NCBI RefSeq assembly: GCF_018785315.1
Contig: NZ_WQPN01000134.1
Coordinates: 16,810-80,809 of the forward strand
Source of the DNA: Clostridium sp. MCC353
GTDB lineage: Bacteria > Bacillota > Clostridia > Lachnospirales > Lachnospiraceae
DNA length: 64,000 bases
Direction: 5' to 3'
The notes beneath the pieces were generated by a model. That model searched no databases. It was not told where the DNA came from and saw only the letters and a program-made list of their open reading frames with translations. Positions within the stretch are counted from its first letter, which is position 1, and each line of letters begins with the position of its first letter. Of this stretch, positions 8,560 to 18,600 are shown piece after piece. Both the position numbers and the translations under genes were made by a program.

Positions 8560-9552
8560 ATGATGGACTTAAAGGGAAGAAATTTCTTGACGCTGAAAGA
8601 TTACAGCCCGGAGGAGATTCAGTATCTGCTGGATTTATCCGCCGATTTAAAGGACAAGAAGAAAAAAGGCATTTTAGTGGACAAATTTAAAGGAAAAAAT
8701 GTGGCGCTGATTTTTGAAAAAACCAGTACCAGAACGAGATGCGCGTTTGAGGTGGCAGCCCATGATCTGGGCATGGGAACGACCTATCTGGATCCGTCAG
8801 GCTCCCAGATCGGTAAAAAGGAGAGCATTGCGGATACGGCAAGAGTTTTAGGACGTATGTATGAAGGCATCGAATACCGCGGTTTCGGCCAGGAAGTGGT
8901 GGAAGAACTGGCCAAATACGCAGGAGTTCCGGTATGGAACGGCCTCACCAATGAATACCATCCGACCCAGATGCTGGCGGACCTTCTGACAATTAAAGAA
9001 CATTTAGGACATTTAAAGGGCGTAAAATTAGTTTATATGGGCGATGCCCGTTATAATATGGGCAATTCCCTGATGGTGGCCTGCTCCAAGATGGGAATGC
9101 ATTTTGTGGCATGCGCTCCGAAAAAGTACTTCCCCAATGAGGAGCTTGTTAAGGAATGCCAGGCATTTGCCGATGAAAGCGGAGCTGCCATCACCTTGAC
9201 GGAAGACGTTTGGGAGGGAACAAAAGGCGCGGATGTAATCTATACCGATGTCTGGGTATCCATGGGTGAACCGGATGAAGTATGGGAAGAGAGAATCCGT
9301 GAACTCACACCCTATAAAGTGACGAAAAAAGTGATGGATCATGCCGGTGAGAACGCAATTTTCCTCCATTGTCTGCCTGCATTCCACGATTTAAAGACCA
9401 AGATTGGGAAAGAGATGGCGGACCGCTTCAATATCAGCGATATGGAAGTGACGGATGAGGTGTTTGAATCCCCGTGTTCCAAGGTGTTTGATGAGGCGGA
9501 AAACCGCATGCATACCATAAAGGCTGTCATGGCTGCAACTTTAGGAGATTAA
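8560..9552 (+). CDS. argF: Ornithine carbamoyltransferase
   Basis: Transfers carbamoyl phosphate to ornithine to make citrulline (arginine synthesis, or the reverse step of arginine deiminase catabolism). About 330 residues, normal for the family. The carbamoyl-phosphate loop STRTR is at 56-60, the HPTQMLAD motif follows in the middle, the ornithine loop appears as VSMGEPDEV, and HCLPAFH starts at 270. Two adjacent ATG codons (8560, 8563) follow GGAGG; either could be used. It stands alone: no arginine synthesis or arcA/arcC genes are adjacent, so the direction of use cannot be inferred. Putrescine carbamoyltransferase is a less likely alternative, given the SMG loop. Confidence 0.92.
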   Translation: MMDLKGRNFLTLKDYSPEEIQYLLDLSADLKDKKKKGILVDKFKGKNVALIFEKTSTRTRCAFEVAAHDLGMGTTYLDPSGSQIGKKESIADTARVLGRMYEGIEYRGFGQEVVEELAKYAGVPVWNGLTNEYHPTQMLADLLTIKEHLGHLKGVKLVYMGDARYNMGNSLMVACSKMGMHFVACAPKKYFPNEELVKECQAFADESGAAITLTEDVWEGTKGADVIYTDVWVSMGEPDEVWEERIRELTPYKVTKKVMDHAGENAIFLHCLPAFHDLKTKIGKEMADRFNISDMEVTDEVFESPCSKVFDEAENRMHTIKAVMAATLGD

Positions 9553-9584
9553 GGTATATTTGATAACAGGATAGGAGCGGGTTT

Positions 9585-9893
9585 ATGTACGGACAGGATA
9601 AACACAGAAGTCCAAGAAATGCGTCGTTGATGCTGGATATGGTTCATATCATAATCGGCATCCTGATTGTGGTGCTGGCAGTCATCTCTTTTTTGAATCC
9701 GGAAGGGAATCTGCTTTTGTTTCCTCTGATCTTTCTGCTCGCTGCATCGCTTAATATGATCAATGGCATTTACCGGATTCATCAGAGCGGACGGGATAAA
9801 AAGAAAAAGATGTCTGGAATCGGGCTGATAATAGCGGCAGTTTTACTGATCATTCTTTCCATTGCCAGCGCAGTCAGCATCTGGTGGGGGTGA
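9585..9893 (+). CDS. Small membrane protein of unknown function
   Basis: A 102-residue protein with three hydrophobic segments (about residues 14-32, 36-55 and 79-100) and a basic stretch between the second and third (HQSGRDKKKKM), which suggests an inner-face loop. It lies 32 bases after argF, and its stop overlaps the region just before the birA start, so it is probably translated with birA. Function not recognised. Confidence 0.72.
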   Translation: MYGQDKHRSPRNASLMLDMVHIIIGILIVVLAVISFLNPEGNLLLFPLIFLLAASLNMINGIYRIHQSGRDKKKKMSGIGLIIAAVLLIILSIASAVSIWWG

Positions 9894-9898
9894 CGGCA

Positions 9899-10879
9899 GT
9901 GAAAACAAAGATCTTGAAAATGCTCAAAGAGGCAAATGGGTATCTGTCCGGCCAGGATATCTGCGATGAATTAAATGTCTCCAGAACGGCGGTCTGGAAA
10001 GTGATCAAACAGCTTCAGGAAGAAGGATATCAGATAGAGGCTGTGAGAAATAAAGGATACTGGCTGGAAAAAAGCGCGGATGTTATCACAAAAGCGGAGC
10101 TGAGCAGTTGTATGGACAGCCGGTGGATGGGGAAGAATCTAGTATATTACGATGAAACAGATTCTACCAATACGAGGGCCAAGGTTCTGGCAGACCAGGG
10201 CGCGGCCTCAGGAACTCTGGTGGTGGCCGACTGCCAGATGTCCGGAAAGGGCAGAAGAGGCCGGAGCTGGGTATCTCCCCGGTTTACCGATATTTATATG
10301 ACTTTGATTTTAAGGCCTCAGATTCCGCCTTCCTGCGCTTCCATGCTGACTTTGACGGCCGCAATGGCGGTTGCGCAGGGAATAAAAGAGGTAACAGGCA
10401 TAGAAACTGGGATTAAATGGCCCAATGACATTGTATGTAACGGAAAAAAAGTCTGTGGAATCCTGACGGAGATGAGCGCGGAGCTGGACTGCATCCACTA
10501 TGTGGTGGTGGGGATCGGCATCAATGTAAACTCTGCGGAAATTGCAGAAGAGATCAAAGAAACGGCCACTTCGCTGAGAATTGCTTTTGGCGGCCCAGTT
10601 GGCAGGAGCGCTCTGATTGCGGCGGTGATGCGGGCATTTGAGGTTTACTACCAGAAGTTTTTGGACAGGGAAGACCTGTCGCTTTTGATGGATGAATATA
10701 ATGGGAAACTGGTTAACTGCGGCAAAGAGGTGAAAGTTCTGGCTCCGTCAGGGGATTATACCGGAGTGTCCAAGGGCATCAACAAATCCGGGGAACTTCT
10801 GGTGGAGCTGGAAGACGGAACCGTCCGGGCCGTGGTTTCCGGAGAGGTTTCAGTGCGTGGAATATATGGATATGTATAA
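9899..10879 (+). CDS. birA: Biotin-[acetyl-CoA carboxylase] ligase and biotin repressor
   Basis: A bifunctional BirA of about 326 residues. The N-terminal winged helix (about 1-60) contains LSGQDICDELNVSRTAVWK. The ligase domain has the biotinyl-AMP loop GKGRRGRSW and KWPNDIVCNGKKVCG. An SH3-like C-terminal domain completes the protein. It activates biotin to biotinyl-5'-AMP, transfers it to the biotin carboxyl carrier protein, and represses biotin genes when biotin is plentiful. The GTG at 9899 is chosen over the GTG at 9884 because of the GGGGGTG ribosome site between them. No biotin synthesis genes are adjacent. mutY overlaps its 3' end. Confidence 0.93.
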   Translation: MKTKILKMLKEANGYLSGQDICDELNVSRTAVWKVIKQLQEEGYQIEAVRNKGYWLEKSADVITKAELSSCMDSRWMGKNLVYYDETDSTNTRAKVLADQGAASGTLVVADCQMSGKGRRGRSWVSPRFTDIYMTLILRPQIPPSCASMLTLTAAMAVAQGIKEVTGIETGIKWPNDIVCNGKKVCGILTEMSAELDCIHYVVVGIGINVNSAEIAEEIKETATSLRIAFGGPVGRSALIAAVMRAFEVYYQKFLDREDLSLLMDEYNGKLVNCGKEVKVLAPSGDYTGVSKGINKSGELLVELEDGTVRAVVSGEVSVRGIYGYV

Positions 10880-12008
10880 GGATATGGAAAAGGTTTCAAA
10901 TCAGCTTTACACCGGCTTAAAAGTTTTGGAGCGGGAAGATCAGGAGATGGGGCGCGGCGAGCGCTTAAAAGCGGTTACAGGGCCTCTTATGGCATGGTAT
11001 GAGACATCCGCCAGAGTTCTTCCCTGGCGGGACGATCCCAAACCCTACCGTGTCTGGATATCTGAGATCATGCTTCAGCAGACCAGGGTGGAAGCGGTCA
11101 AGCCTTATTTTGAACGTTTTATGAATGCGCTTCCTGATGTGAAGGATCTGGCAAAAGTGCCGGAAGAAGAGCTTTTGAAACTTTGGGAAGGCCTGGGGTA
11201 TTATAACCGCGCCAGAAATTTAAAGAAAGCCGCTGAAATTATGGTGGAGAGGTATGGCGGGAGGGTTCCCTCTTCCTATGAAGACCTGTTAAGCCTTCCG
11301 GGAATCGGCAGCTATACCGCGGGAGCGGTGGCATCCATCGCATACGGGGCTGCCGTACCGGCAGTGGACGGCAATGTGCTCCGGGTGATTTCCCGTGTTC
11401 TGGCAGACAGGGAAGATATCACCAAACAGTCTGTTAAGAAAAAGATGGAGCAGGATGTAAGCGCTGTGATCCCAAAGGACAGGCCGGGAGATTTTAACCA
11501 GGCTTTGATTGAGATTGGAGCGATCGTGTGCGTCCCTAACGGAGCGCCGAAATGCGGGGAATGCCCTCTGGATTCCGTCTGTTTGGCAAAGCGGCGGGGC
11601 CTGATTTCCGAAATCCCATATAAACCGCCGAAAAAGGTCCGTAAAAAGGAGGACAGAACCGTTCTGATTCTGGAATTCGATGGAAAGATCGCGATCCACA
11701 AACGCCCGGACCAGGGACTGCTGGCATCCCTTTATGAATTTCCCAACCTGGAAGGGCATATAAAGAAAGAGGATCTGGCCGGGAAACTGGGCATACCCCA
11801 GGACCGGGTTCAGGTTATTGAACAGCTTCCCCAAGCAAGACATATATTTTCCCATGTGGAATGGAATATGATTGGATACAGGATGATAATAAAACAGAAA
11901 GGCGGACTGCCTTATCTGTTTGCAGAAAAAAGGGAATTGAGGGATAAATACCCGCTGCCCAATGCATTTGCAGCGTATATGAAACAGATAAATGCGGATA
12001 ATGTTTAG
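10857..12008 (+). CDS. mutY: A/G-specific adenine glycosylase
   Basis: Removes adenine mispaired with 8-oxoguanine in base excision repair. 383 residues. The catalytic domain has LQQTRVEAVKPYF (catalytic Glu), the helix-hairpin-helix LPGIGSYTAGAVASIAYG and the catalytic Asp in VPAVDGNVLRV. The [4Fe-4S] cluster ligands follow as C-x6-C-x2-C-x5-C in CVPNGAPKCGECPLDSVC. The C-terminal NUDIX-like domain that reads 8-oxoG spans about 255-375. The GTG at 10857 has GGAGAGG nine bases upstream and makes a 23-base overlap with birA; an ATG at 10866 or 10947 is possible, since the first 35 residues are not conserved in the family. Confidence 0.92.
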   Translation: MEYMDMYKDMEKVSNQLYTGLKVLEREDQEMGRGERLKAVTGPLMAWYETSARVLPWRDDPKPYRVWISEIMLQQTRVEAVKPYFERFMNALPDVKDLAKVPEEELLKLWEGLGYYNRARNLKKAAEIMVERYGGRVPSSYEDLLSLPGIGSYTAGAVASIAYGAAVPAVDGNVLRVISRVLADREDITKQSVKKKMEQDVSAVIPKDRPGDFNQALIEIGAIVCVPNGAPKCGECPLDSVCLAKRRGLISEIPYKPPKKVRKKEDRTVLILEFDGKIAIHKRPDQGLLASLYEFPNLEGHIKKEDLAGKLGIPQDRVQVIEQLPQARHIFSHVEWNMIGYRMIIKQKGGLPYLFAEKRELRDKYPLPNAFAAYMKQINADNV

Positions 12009-12023
12009 TGAGGAGGGATATGG

Positions 12024-12911
12024 ATGAAACAAATGCTTTTTGTGTTTAATCCAAGATCCGGAAAAGCCCAGATAAAGAATCATCTTTTAAATATTCTGGA
12101 TACTTTTATAAAAGGCGGATATGAAATTCAGGTTCATGTTACACAGCGGACCAAAGATGCGGTCAATGTGGTGTTGGAACATGGCGGCAGCAAAGATCTG
12201 GTCGTATGCAGCGGGGGTGACGGAACACTGAATGAAACCATTTCCGGACTGATGCAGATGGAGAACCCGCCTCTTTTGGGATATATTCCGGCTGGTTCGA
12301 CCAATGATTTTGCGGCCAGTTTAGGGCTTCCCTTTAATATGAATAAAGCGGCCGGGGAGATTATGGACGGAACGCCATATCCCATAGATATCGGGCATTT
12401 TTGTGAAGACCGGTATTTTGTATATATAGCTGCCTTCGGCGCGTTTACGGAAGTTTCCTATATGACGCCCCAGGAGAAGAAAAATGTGCTGGGCCATCAG
12501 GCGTATATGCTGGAAGGCGTAAAAAGCCTTTTGTCCGTGAAGCCTTATCATATGAAGGTGGAAACGGAGGACCAGGTCATCGAAGACGATTTCATCTTCG
12601 GAATGGTTACCAATACCATCAGTGTTGGCGGGTTTAAAGGCCTTGTGCCTCAAAGCGTGGCGTTAAATGACGGAATGTTTGAAGTTCTGCTGATCCGTAT
12701 GCCGAAAACCCCGCTGGATCTGAGCAATATCATTTCTTATATGTTTTTAAAAGAAGAGCAAAATGAATATGTCCACAAATTCAAAGCGAAATACCTGACC
12801 CTGTCTTCCGAAGAGCCTGTGGACTGGGTTTTAGACGGAGAGTTTGGCGGAACGAGGACAGAAGTGACTATTGAAAATCTGCAGAAACGAATTAATATAT
12901 TAAAAATATAA
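12024..12911 (+). CDS. Diacylglycerol kinase-family lipid kinase
   Basis: A 295-residue DagK/YegS-type kinase. The nucleotide-binding motif GGDGTLNE is at 64-71 and the start MLFVFNPRSGK is typical. A second conserved region GYIPAGSTNDFA follows. It phosphorylates a lipid diol, probably diacylglycerol recycled from envelope synthesis or a related lipid; the exact substrate is not predictable. It follows mutY by 15 bases and has the GAGGAGGG ribosome site. The rpoD promoter begins 15 bases after its stop. Confidence 0.88.
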   Translation: MKQMLFVFNPRSGKAQIKNHLLNILDTFIKGGYEIQVHVTQRTKDAVNVVLEHGGSKDLVVCSGGDGTLNETISGLMQMENPPLLGYIPAGSTNDFAASLGLPFNMNKAAGEIMDGTPYPIDIGHFCEDRYFVYIAAFGAFTEVSYMTPQEKKNVLGHQAYMLEGVKSLLSVKPYHMKVETEDQVIEDDFIFGMVTNTISVGGFKGLVPQSVALNDGMFEVLLIRMPKTPLDLSNIISYMFLKEEQNEYVHKFKAKYLTLSSEEPVDWVLDGEFGGTRTEVTIENLQKRINILKI

Positions 12912-12926
12912 AATTGCAAAAATATG

Positions 12927-12955
12927 TTGAAAAATGTATACCGGTAGTATATAAT
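12927..12955 (+). promoter_or_regulatory. Promoter of the sigma factor gene
   Basis: TTGAAA at 12927-12932 and a perfect TATAAT at 12950-12955 with a 17-base spacer lie about 53 bases before the GTG start of the sigma factor gene. This is one of the best sigma-A-type promoters in the window. Confidence 0.8.
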
Positions 12956-13007
12956 GACTAGTTGTGTAGCTTTTTAAGTAAACTTCTTACCGAAAGGACG
13001 TTACTAA

Positions 13008-14135
13008 GTGGAAAAAGACAATTTTTTAGAGAAGCTGGATAAGCTTGTAGCATTGGCAAAGACCAAACACCAGACACTGGATGTGGCTGAAGTGAGTGAT
13101 TTTTTTGCCGGCGATAATCTGAATCCGGATCAGATGGAGCATATTTATAGTTACCTGGAGGGTCATGGAATCGACGTGATCCCGGTAATAGACGACACTG
13201 TTTTAGTGGATGATGCCCTGCTCCTGGATGATGATGTAGATGACAGCTTTATAAAAGAAACCGAAGATGAAGACATTGATCTGGATGCCATTGATCTGTT
13301 GGAGGGAATCGGAACGGAAGATCCGGTCCGCATGTACTTAAAAGAGATTGGTACAGTGCCGCTGTTAAGTGCGGATGAGGAACTGCGTTTGGCAAAACTG
13401 AAATCAGAAGGGGATGAATACGCAAAAGAGCGTCTGATTGAGGCAAACCTTCGACTCGTTGTCAGCATCGCCAAACGTTATACTGGTAGAGGCATGAGTT
13501 TCCTTGACCTGGTTCAGGAAGGCAATCTGGGACTGATTAAAGGCGTAGAAAAATTTGAATATACAAAGGGATTCAAACTGAGTACATATGCAACTTGGTG
13601 GATTCGACAGTCTGTAACCCGCGCGTTGGCGGATCAGGCCAGAACAATCCGTGTGCCGGTGCATATGGTTGAAACCATTAATAAGATGTCCAAGATGCAG
13701 CGTAAATTGACGCTGGAACTTGGCTATGAACCATCTGTAACAGAACTGGCGGAGGCGCTGGAGATGTCGGAAGATAAGGTGATGGAGATCATGCAGATCG
13801 CCAGAGAGCCCGCATCTTTGGAGACGCCGATTGGAGAGGAAGACGATTCCAACCTGGGAGATTTTGTTGCAGATAATAATGTGGTGACTCCGGAAGGCAA
13901 TGTGGAATCTGTTATGCTGAGAGAACACATCGATGCCCTTTTGGGAGATTTGAAGGAGAGAGAACGTCAGGTTATCGTACTGCGTTTCGGCCTGGAAGAC
14001 GGACATCCGAGAACTTTGGAAGAAGTCGGCAAGGAATTTAACGTAACCCGTGAGCGTATCCGTCAGATTGAAGCCAAAGCCCTGAGAAAATTGAGAAACC
14101 CTGTCCGCAGCAAACGGATCAGAGATTTCCTTTGA
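13008..14135 (+). CDS. rpoD: Primary sigma factor of RNA polymerase (sigma-70/SigA)
   Basis: A 375-residue housekeeping sigma factor. Region 1.1 is at the N-terminus with a very acidic linker (about 60-95). Region 1.2 has [17 protein letters not shown], region 2 has IVKR-type core contacts and [16 protein letters not shown] (the -10 recognition and melting region), and region 4 ends [19 protein letters not shown] (-35 recognition). The start is a GTG behind AAAGGACG. In many Firmicutes rpoD follows dnaG; here dnaG is absent and the gene has its own promoter and terminator. Compared with typical SigA proteins, length and order are normal. The window's predicted promoters match the TTGACA/TATAAT pattern this factor reads. 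Confidence 0.95.
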   Translation: MEKDNFLEKLDKLVALAKTKHQTLDVAEVSDFFAGDNLNPDQMEHIYSYLEGHGIDVIPVIDDTVLVDDALLLDDDVDDSFIKETEDEDIDLDAIDLLEGIGTEDPVRMYLKEIGTVPLLSADEELRLAKLKSEGDEYAKERLIEANLRLVVSIAKRYTGRGMSFLDLVQEGNLGLIKGVEKFEYTKGFKLSTYATWWIRQSVTRALADQARTIRVPVHMVETINKMSKMQRKLTLELGYEPSVTELAEALEMSEDKVMEIMQIAREPASLETPIGEEDDSNLGDFVADNNVVTPEGNVESVMLREHIDALLGDLKERERQVIVLRFGLEDGHPRTLEEVGKEFNVTRERIRQIEAKALRKLRNPVRSKRIRDFL

Positions 14136-14148
14136 TATTTTGAATTCA

Positions 14149-14186
14149 GGGGCAGGTGAAACAGAATTTTCGCCTGCCCTTATTTG
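14149..14186 (+). terminator. Intrinsic terminator after rpoD
   Basis: GGGGCAGGTGAAA pairs with TTTTCGCCTGCCC (one G-U pair) around a short loop and is followed by TTATTT. It ends the sigma factor transcript. Confidence 0.75.
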
Positions 14187-14257
14187 CGTTACATAAATTC
14201 GTCACATGAATGTTGGCTGACCGCAGGCTTTTAGCGGGCCATAGAATGGAAGGGCAT

Positions 14258-14884
14258 ATGAATAAAAGAAATTATCAGAAAGAACTGGATCATATTTTGA
14301 CCGGCCTGCAGTCGGAAAGCAGGGTGCCAAGACTGCTGCTGCATAGCTGCTGCGCGCCTTGCAGCAGCTATGTTCTGGAGTATTTGTCGCAGTATTTTGA
14401 AATCACGGTTTACTACTACAATCCAAACATCTTTCCGCCGGAAGAATATCATAAAAGGGTGACGGAGCAGCAGGAACTGGCAGACCGTATGAAGGTAAAG
14501 AATCCGGTTCATGTTGTCAGCGGGCCATATGATACGGATGAATTTTACAGGATTGCAAAAGGCCATGAACAGGACCCGGAAGGCGGCGAACGCTGTTTCC
14601 GATGCTATGCGCTGCGGCTTCGGGAAGCGGCCAAAGTGGCTGCGGCAGGGCATTATGATTATTTTACCACCACTCTGTCCATCAGCCCTCTTAAAAATGC
14701 GGACAAGCTCAATGAGATCGGAGAAAGCCTTGGGGCGGAGTATCAAACAGCATACCTGCCTTCTGATTTTAAAAAGCGGGAAGGCTATAAACGATCCACA
14801 GAATTATCCAGAGAATATGGATTGTACCGCCAGAATTACTGCGGCTGCGTTTATTCGCTGCAGTCAGATAGGTCTGGGAATTAA
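14258..14884 (+). CDS. queH: Epoxyqueuosine reductase QueH
   Basis: A 208-residue QueH (formerly DUF208) protein, which reduces epoxyqueuosine to queuosine in tRNA, replacing QueG in many anaerobes. Cysteine motifs needed for its [4Fe-4S] cluster and redox site are visible: HSCCAPCSSY (C31, C32, C35), RCFRCYALR in the middle and NYCGC near the end. The ATG at 14258 follows GGAAGGG; the in-frame ATG at 14210 would add 16 unconserved residues. No other queuosine genes are adjacent, so the organism may salvage queuosine precursors or encode the pathway elsewhere. Confidence 0.9.
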   Translation: MNKRNYQKELDHILTGLQSESRVPRLLLHSCCAPCSSYVLEYLSQYFEITVYYYNPNIFPPEEYHKRVTEQQELADRMKVKNPVHVVSGPYDTDEFYRIAKGHEQDPEGGERCFRCYALRLREAAKVAAAGHYDYFTTTLSISPLKNADKLNEIGESLGAEYQTAYLPSDFKKREGYKRSTELSREYGLYRQNYCGCVYSLQSDRSGN

Positions 14885-14910
14885 CTGCGCAGACAGCCCT
14901 CACCTTTTGC

Positions 14911-14939
14911 TTGACACAATAGTGGATTTGTACTAGAAT
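14911..14939 (+). promoter_or_regulatory. Promoter of the HPr gene
   Basis: A perfect TTGACA (14911-14916) and TAGAAT (14934-14939) with a 17-base spacer, about 70 bases before the HPr start. This suggests high constitutive expression. Confidence 0.8.
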
Positions 14940-15009
14940 TTTAGTAGTGGATTTGTTAAATTGTGCAATGAAACGTGAGGGAGAATATAATATAAAGGAG
15001 AATAAGGAT

Positions 15010-15279
15010 ATGTTAACTAAAACTTTGACAGTAGTGAATCCATCAGGATTACATTTAAGACCGGCAGGTGTTTTATCTCAGACTGCGATGAAGTTTAAGT
15101 CAGATATTATTATTGAATGCGGAGAAAAGCGTATTATTGCAAAGAGCGTGCTCAACGTTATGGCCGCAGGTATCAAATGCGGGACAGAGATCAACCTGAT
15201 CTGTGACGGCGAAGATGAAGCTGCTGCTATGGAAGCTATGGCGAAAGCGATTGAAAGCGGACTTGGTGAGATGGACTAG
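15010..15279 (+). CDS. ptsH: Phosphocarrier protein HPr of the sugar phosphotransferase system
   Basis: An 89-residue HPr. The active histidine is H15 in NPSGLHLRPAG, and the regulatory serine is S46 in AKSVLNVM. Numbering matches the classical HPr exactly, so both the enzyme I phosphorylation site and the HPr kinase site needed for CcpA-type catabolite control are present. The GAG-rich start region has GGAG at 14997-15000 before the ATG at 15010; upstream in-frame ATGs lack a ribosome site. It is a single-gene unit with its own promoter and terminator; enzyme I (ptsI) is not adjacent. Confidence 0.93.
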   Translation: MLTKTLTVVNPSGLHLRPAGVLSQTAMKFKSDIIIECGEKRIIAKSVLNVMAAGIKCGTEINLICDGEDEAAAMEAMAKAIESGLGEMD

Positions 15280-15314
15280 ACGTCTGAACTTTACAATTTA
15301 AAGTGTTGTATTTT

Positions 15315-15349
15315 AGAGCGCTGCATGTTGTTTGCAGCGCTCTTTTTTT
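15315..15349 (+). terminator. Intrinsic terminator after ptsH
   Basis: AGAGCGCTGCA (15315-15325) pairs perfectly with TGCAGCGCTCT (15333-15343), followed by seven T. The next 225 bases (15350-15574) are AT-rich with no gene or clear structure. Confidence 0.92.
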
Positions 15350-15574
15350 GTGCCCGCAGGGAATATACCGTTTCACCCCTTAAAAACAGGCCCAGAATCA
15401 GGAAAATTTGAAAAATACAGGAATATCACTTAAAAAAATAAGGAATTTCTGGCTTTTTAAGAAGAAATGTGCGGGAAGGGATGAATATAAGCTGATATTC
15501 AGATAAAAATACAGACAATATATTTTGAATAAGTTAATTTTCAAATAATCTGACAACTTGGCAAAAGATAGTTA

Positions 15575-15603
15575 TTTACAATCAAAAAAAACTGTAGTAT
15601 CAT
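15575..15603 (+). promoter_or_regulatory. Promoter of the gltBD operon
   Basis: TTTACA (15575-15580) and TATCAT (15598-15603) with a 17-base spacer lie 30 bases before the gltB start. The long AT-rich stretch upstream (15353-15574) could bind an activator such as a GltC-type regulator, but no such gene is adjacent and no operator was recognised. Confidence 0.65.
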
Positions 15604-15633
15604 CTAAAAAACTTCAAGAGAAAGGAAGAAATT

Positions 15634-18600
15634 ATGGATCGCAATCAAAAGATATCAGCTTCTGGAACTCCCGGACTTTATGATCCGAGATTTGAACATG
15701 ATAACTGCGGGATCGGCGCCGTTGCCAATGTGAAAGGAATCAAGACCCATAAAACCGTAGAACAGGCTCTGCATATTGTGGAGAATCTGGAACATAGGGC
15801 CGGAAAAGATGCGGATGGAAAGACCGGCGACGGTGTGGGCATTATGCTTCAGATTTCCCACAAATTCTTTAAAAAGGTCACCAGACCTTTGGGGATCAGC
15901 ATAGGTGAGGAACGGGAATACGGCGTGGGCATGTTTTTCTTCCCTCAGGAAGAACTGGCCCGTAACCAGGCCAAAAAGATGTTTGAGATAATCGTAAAAA
16001 AAGAAGGGCTTAATTTCCTGGGCTGGAGGGATGTTCCCATCAACCCGGAACTGATCGGCGCGAAGGCGGTTGAGAGGATGCCCTATATTGTCCAGGGATT
16101 TGTTCAAAAGCCGTCTGTAATCAATAAAGGCCTGGAATTTGACCGCCGCCTGTATGTGGCGCGGCGCGTATTTGAGCAGTGCAATGACAATACCTATGTG
16201 GTGTCTTTGAGCAGCCGCACCATTGTATATAAAGGCATGTTCCTGGTAAAGGAGCTGCGCAGGTTTTTCCCCGATCTTCAGGATAAGGATTATGAATCCG
16301 CGTTAGCCACCGTCCATTCCCGGTTCAGCACCAATACGAACCCAAGCTGGATGAGGGCCCACCCCAACCGGATTATCGTGCACAACGGGGAGATCAATAC
16401 GATCCGGGGAAATGTGGATAAGATGCTGGCCCGGGAAGAAACCATGGAATCCCAGTTCTTTCAATCTGAGATGCACAAGGTACTTCCTATCATCAACCAG
16501 GAAGGTTCGGATTCGGCCATGCTTGACAATGCGCTGGAATTCATGATGATGAGCGGCATGGAACTGCCGTTGGCCGTTATGATTACCATTCCGGCTCCCT
16601 GGAGCCACGATAAATCCATGCCCCAGGAAGTGAAGGATTTCTATCATTATTACGCGACCATGATGGAGCCATGGGACGGCCCGGCATCCATCGTATTCAG
16701 CGACGGGGATGTGATGGGAGCTGTGCTGGACCGCAACGGACTCCGCCCTTCCCGGTATTATATTACGGACGACGGACAGGTGATTTTGGCGTCTGAGGTG
16801 GGGGCGATTGATATCGACCAGAGCCATGTGATTAAAAAAGACCGGCTGCGCCCGGGGAAAATGCTTTTGGTGGACACCATAAAAGGCAGGATCGTAAGCG
16901 ATGAAGACCTTAAAATGCATTACGCTTCCCGGCGTCCATACGGCGAATGGCTGGATTCCAACCTGATTGAGATGAAAGACCTGCAGATTCCCAATGTGGG
17001 AGTTCCGGAGATGACGGCGGAAGAAAGGGCCAGACTTCAGAAAACTTACGGATATACGTATGAACAGTATAAAACCATGATCCTTCCAATGGCCTTAAAC
17101 GGGGCGGAAGCCATTTCTGCTATGGGAGCCGACAGTCCTCTTGCGGTGCTTTCCAAAACCCACCAGCCCCTGTTTAACTATTTTAAGCAGTTGTTTGCCC
17201 AGGTGACCAATCCGCCCATTGATTCCATCCGCGAAGAGATCGTAACATCCACCACAGTGTATGTGGGAGAGGACGGGAACATTTTACAGGAGGCGGCTGA
17301 GAACTGTAAGATTTTACAGGTGGATAACCCGATTCTCACCTGTACGGATTTGCTGAAAATCAAACATATGAAAAAACCGGGATTCAAGGTGGAAGTGATT
17401 CCCATTACTTATTACAAGAACACATCCCTGGAAAAAGCCATAGACCGTTTATTCCTGGAAGTGGACCGGGCCCACAGGGACGGCGCCAATATCATCATTC
17501 TTTCCGACCGGGATATCGATGAAAATCATGTGCCGATCCCGTCGCTTTTGGCGGTATCCGCACTCCAGCAGCATCTGGTTAAGACGAAAAAACGTACTTC
17601 GGTGGCGTTGATTCTGGAAAGCGGAGAACCAAGGGAAGTACACCATTTCGCCACGCTTCTGGGTTATGGGGCGTGTGCCATTAACCCTTATCTGGCCCAG
17701 GAATCCATAAAAAACCTGATTGAAAACAAGATGCTGGATAAGGATTTCTATGCGGCAGTCCAGGATTATAACTCCGCGGTGCTTCATGGAATTGTGAAAA
17801 TCGCGTCCAAGATGGGGATTTCAACGATCCAGTCCTATCAGGGAGCCCAGATTTTTGAGGCAATCGGCATTTCCAAAGAGGTGGTTGATAAATATTTTAC
17901 GGATACGGTCAGCCGTGTGGGCGGCATTACCCTGGAGGATATTGCCAGTGATGTGGATACCCTTCATTCCGCGGCATTTGATCCGCTGGGGCTGGATGTG
18001 GATCTGACCCTGGACAGCGTGGGAAGCCACAAGGAGAGAGCAGGGCAGGAAGAACACCTGTATGATCCCCTCACCATCCATCTGCTTCAGAAGGCGGCGC
18101 GGACCGGGGATTATGAGATCTTTAAACAGTATTCCCAGGCGCTTAACTGCGGTGGAAAGACCATTAACTTGAGAAGCCTGATCGATTTTAAGTTCGATGA
18201 AAACGGAGGAATTCCCATCGAAGAGGTGGAGAGCGTTGATTCCATTGTGAAGCGTTTCAAAACAGGGGCCATGTCCTATGGATCCATTTCCCAGGAAGCC
18301 CATGAGACGCTGGCCATTGCCATGAACCGGCTGGGCGGGAAATCCAACAGCGGCGAAGGCGGTGAAAGCCTGGAACGTCTGGACGGCGGTAAACATGGAG
18401 TGAATAAATGCTCTGCCATTAAGCAGGTGGCATCCGGCCGTTTCGGCGTCACTTCCAGATACCTGGTGAGCGCCAGGGAGATTCAGATTAAAATGGCCCA
18501 GGGCGCAAAACCGGGGGAAGGCGGACAGCTTCCGGGCGGTAAAGTCTATCCGTGGATTGCCAAAACCAGGCATTCAACCACCGGTGTGGGCCTCATTTCC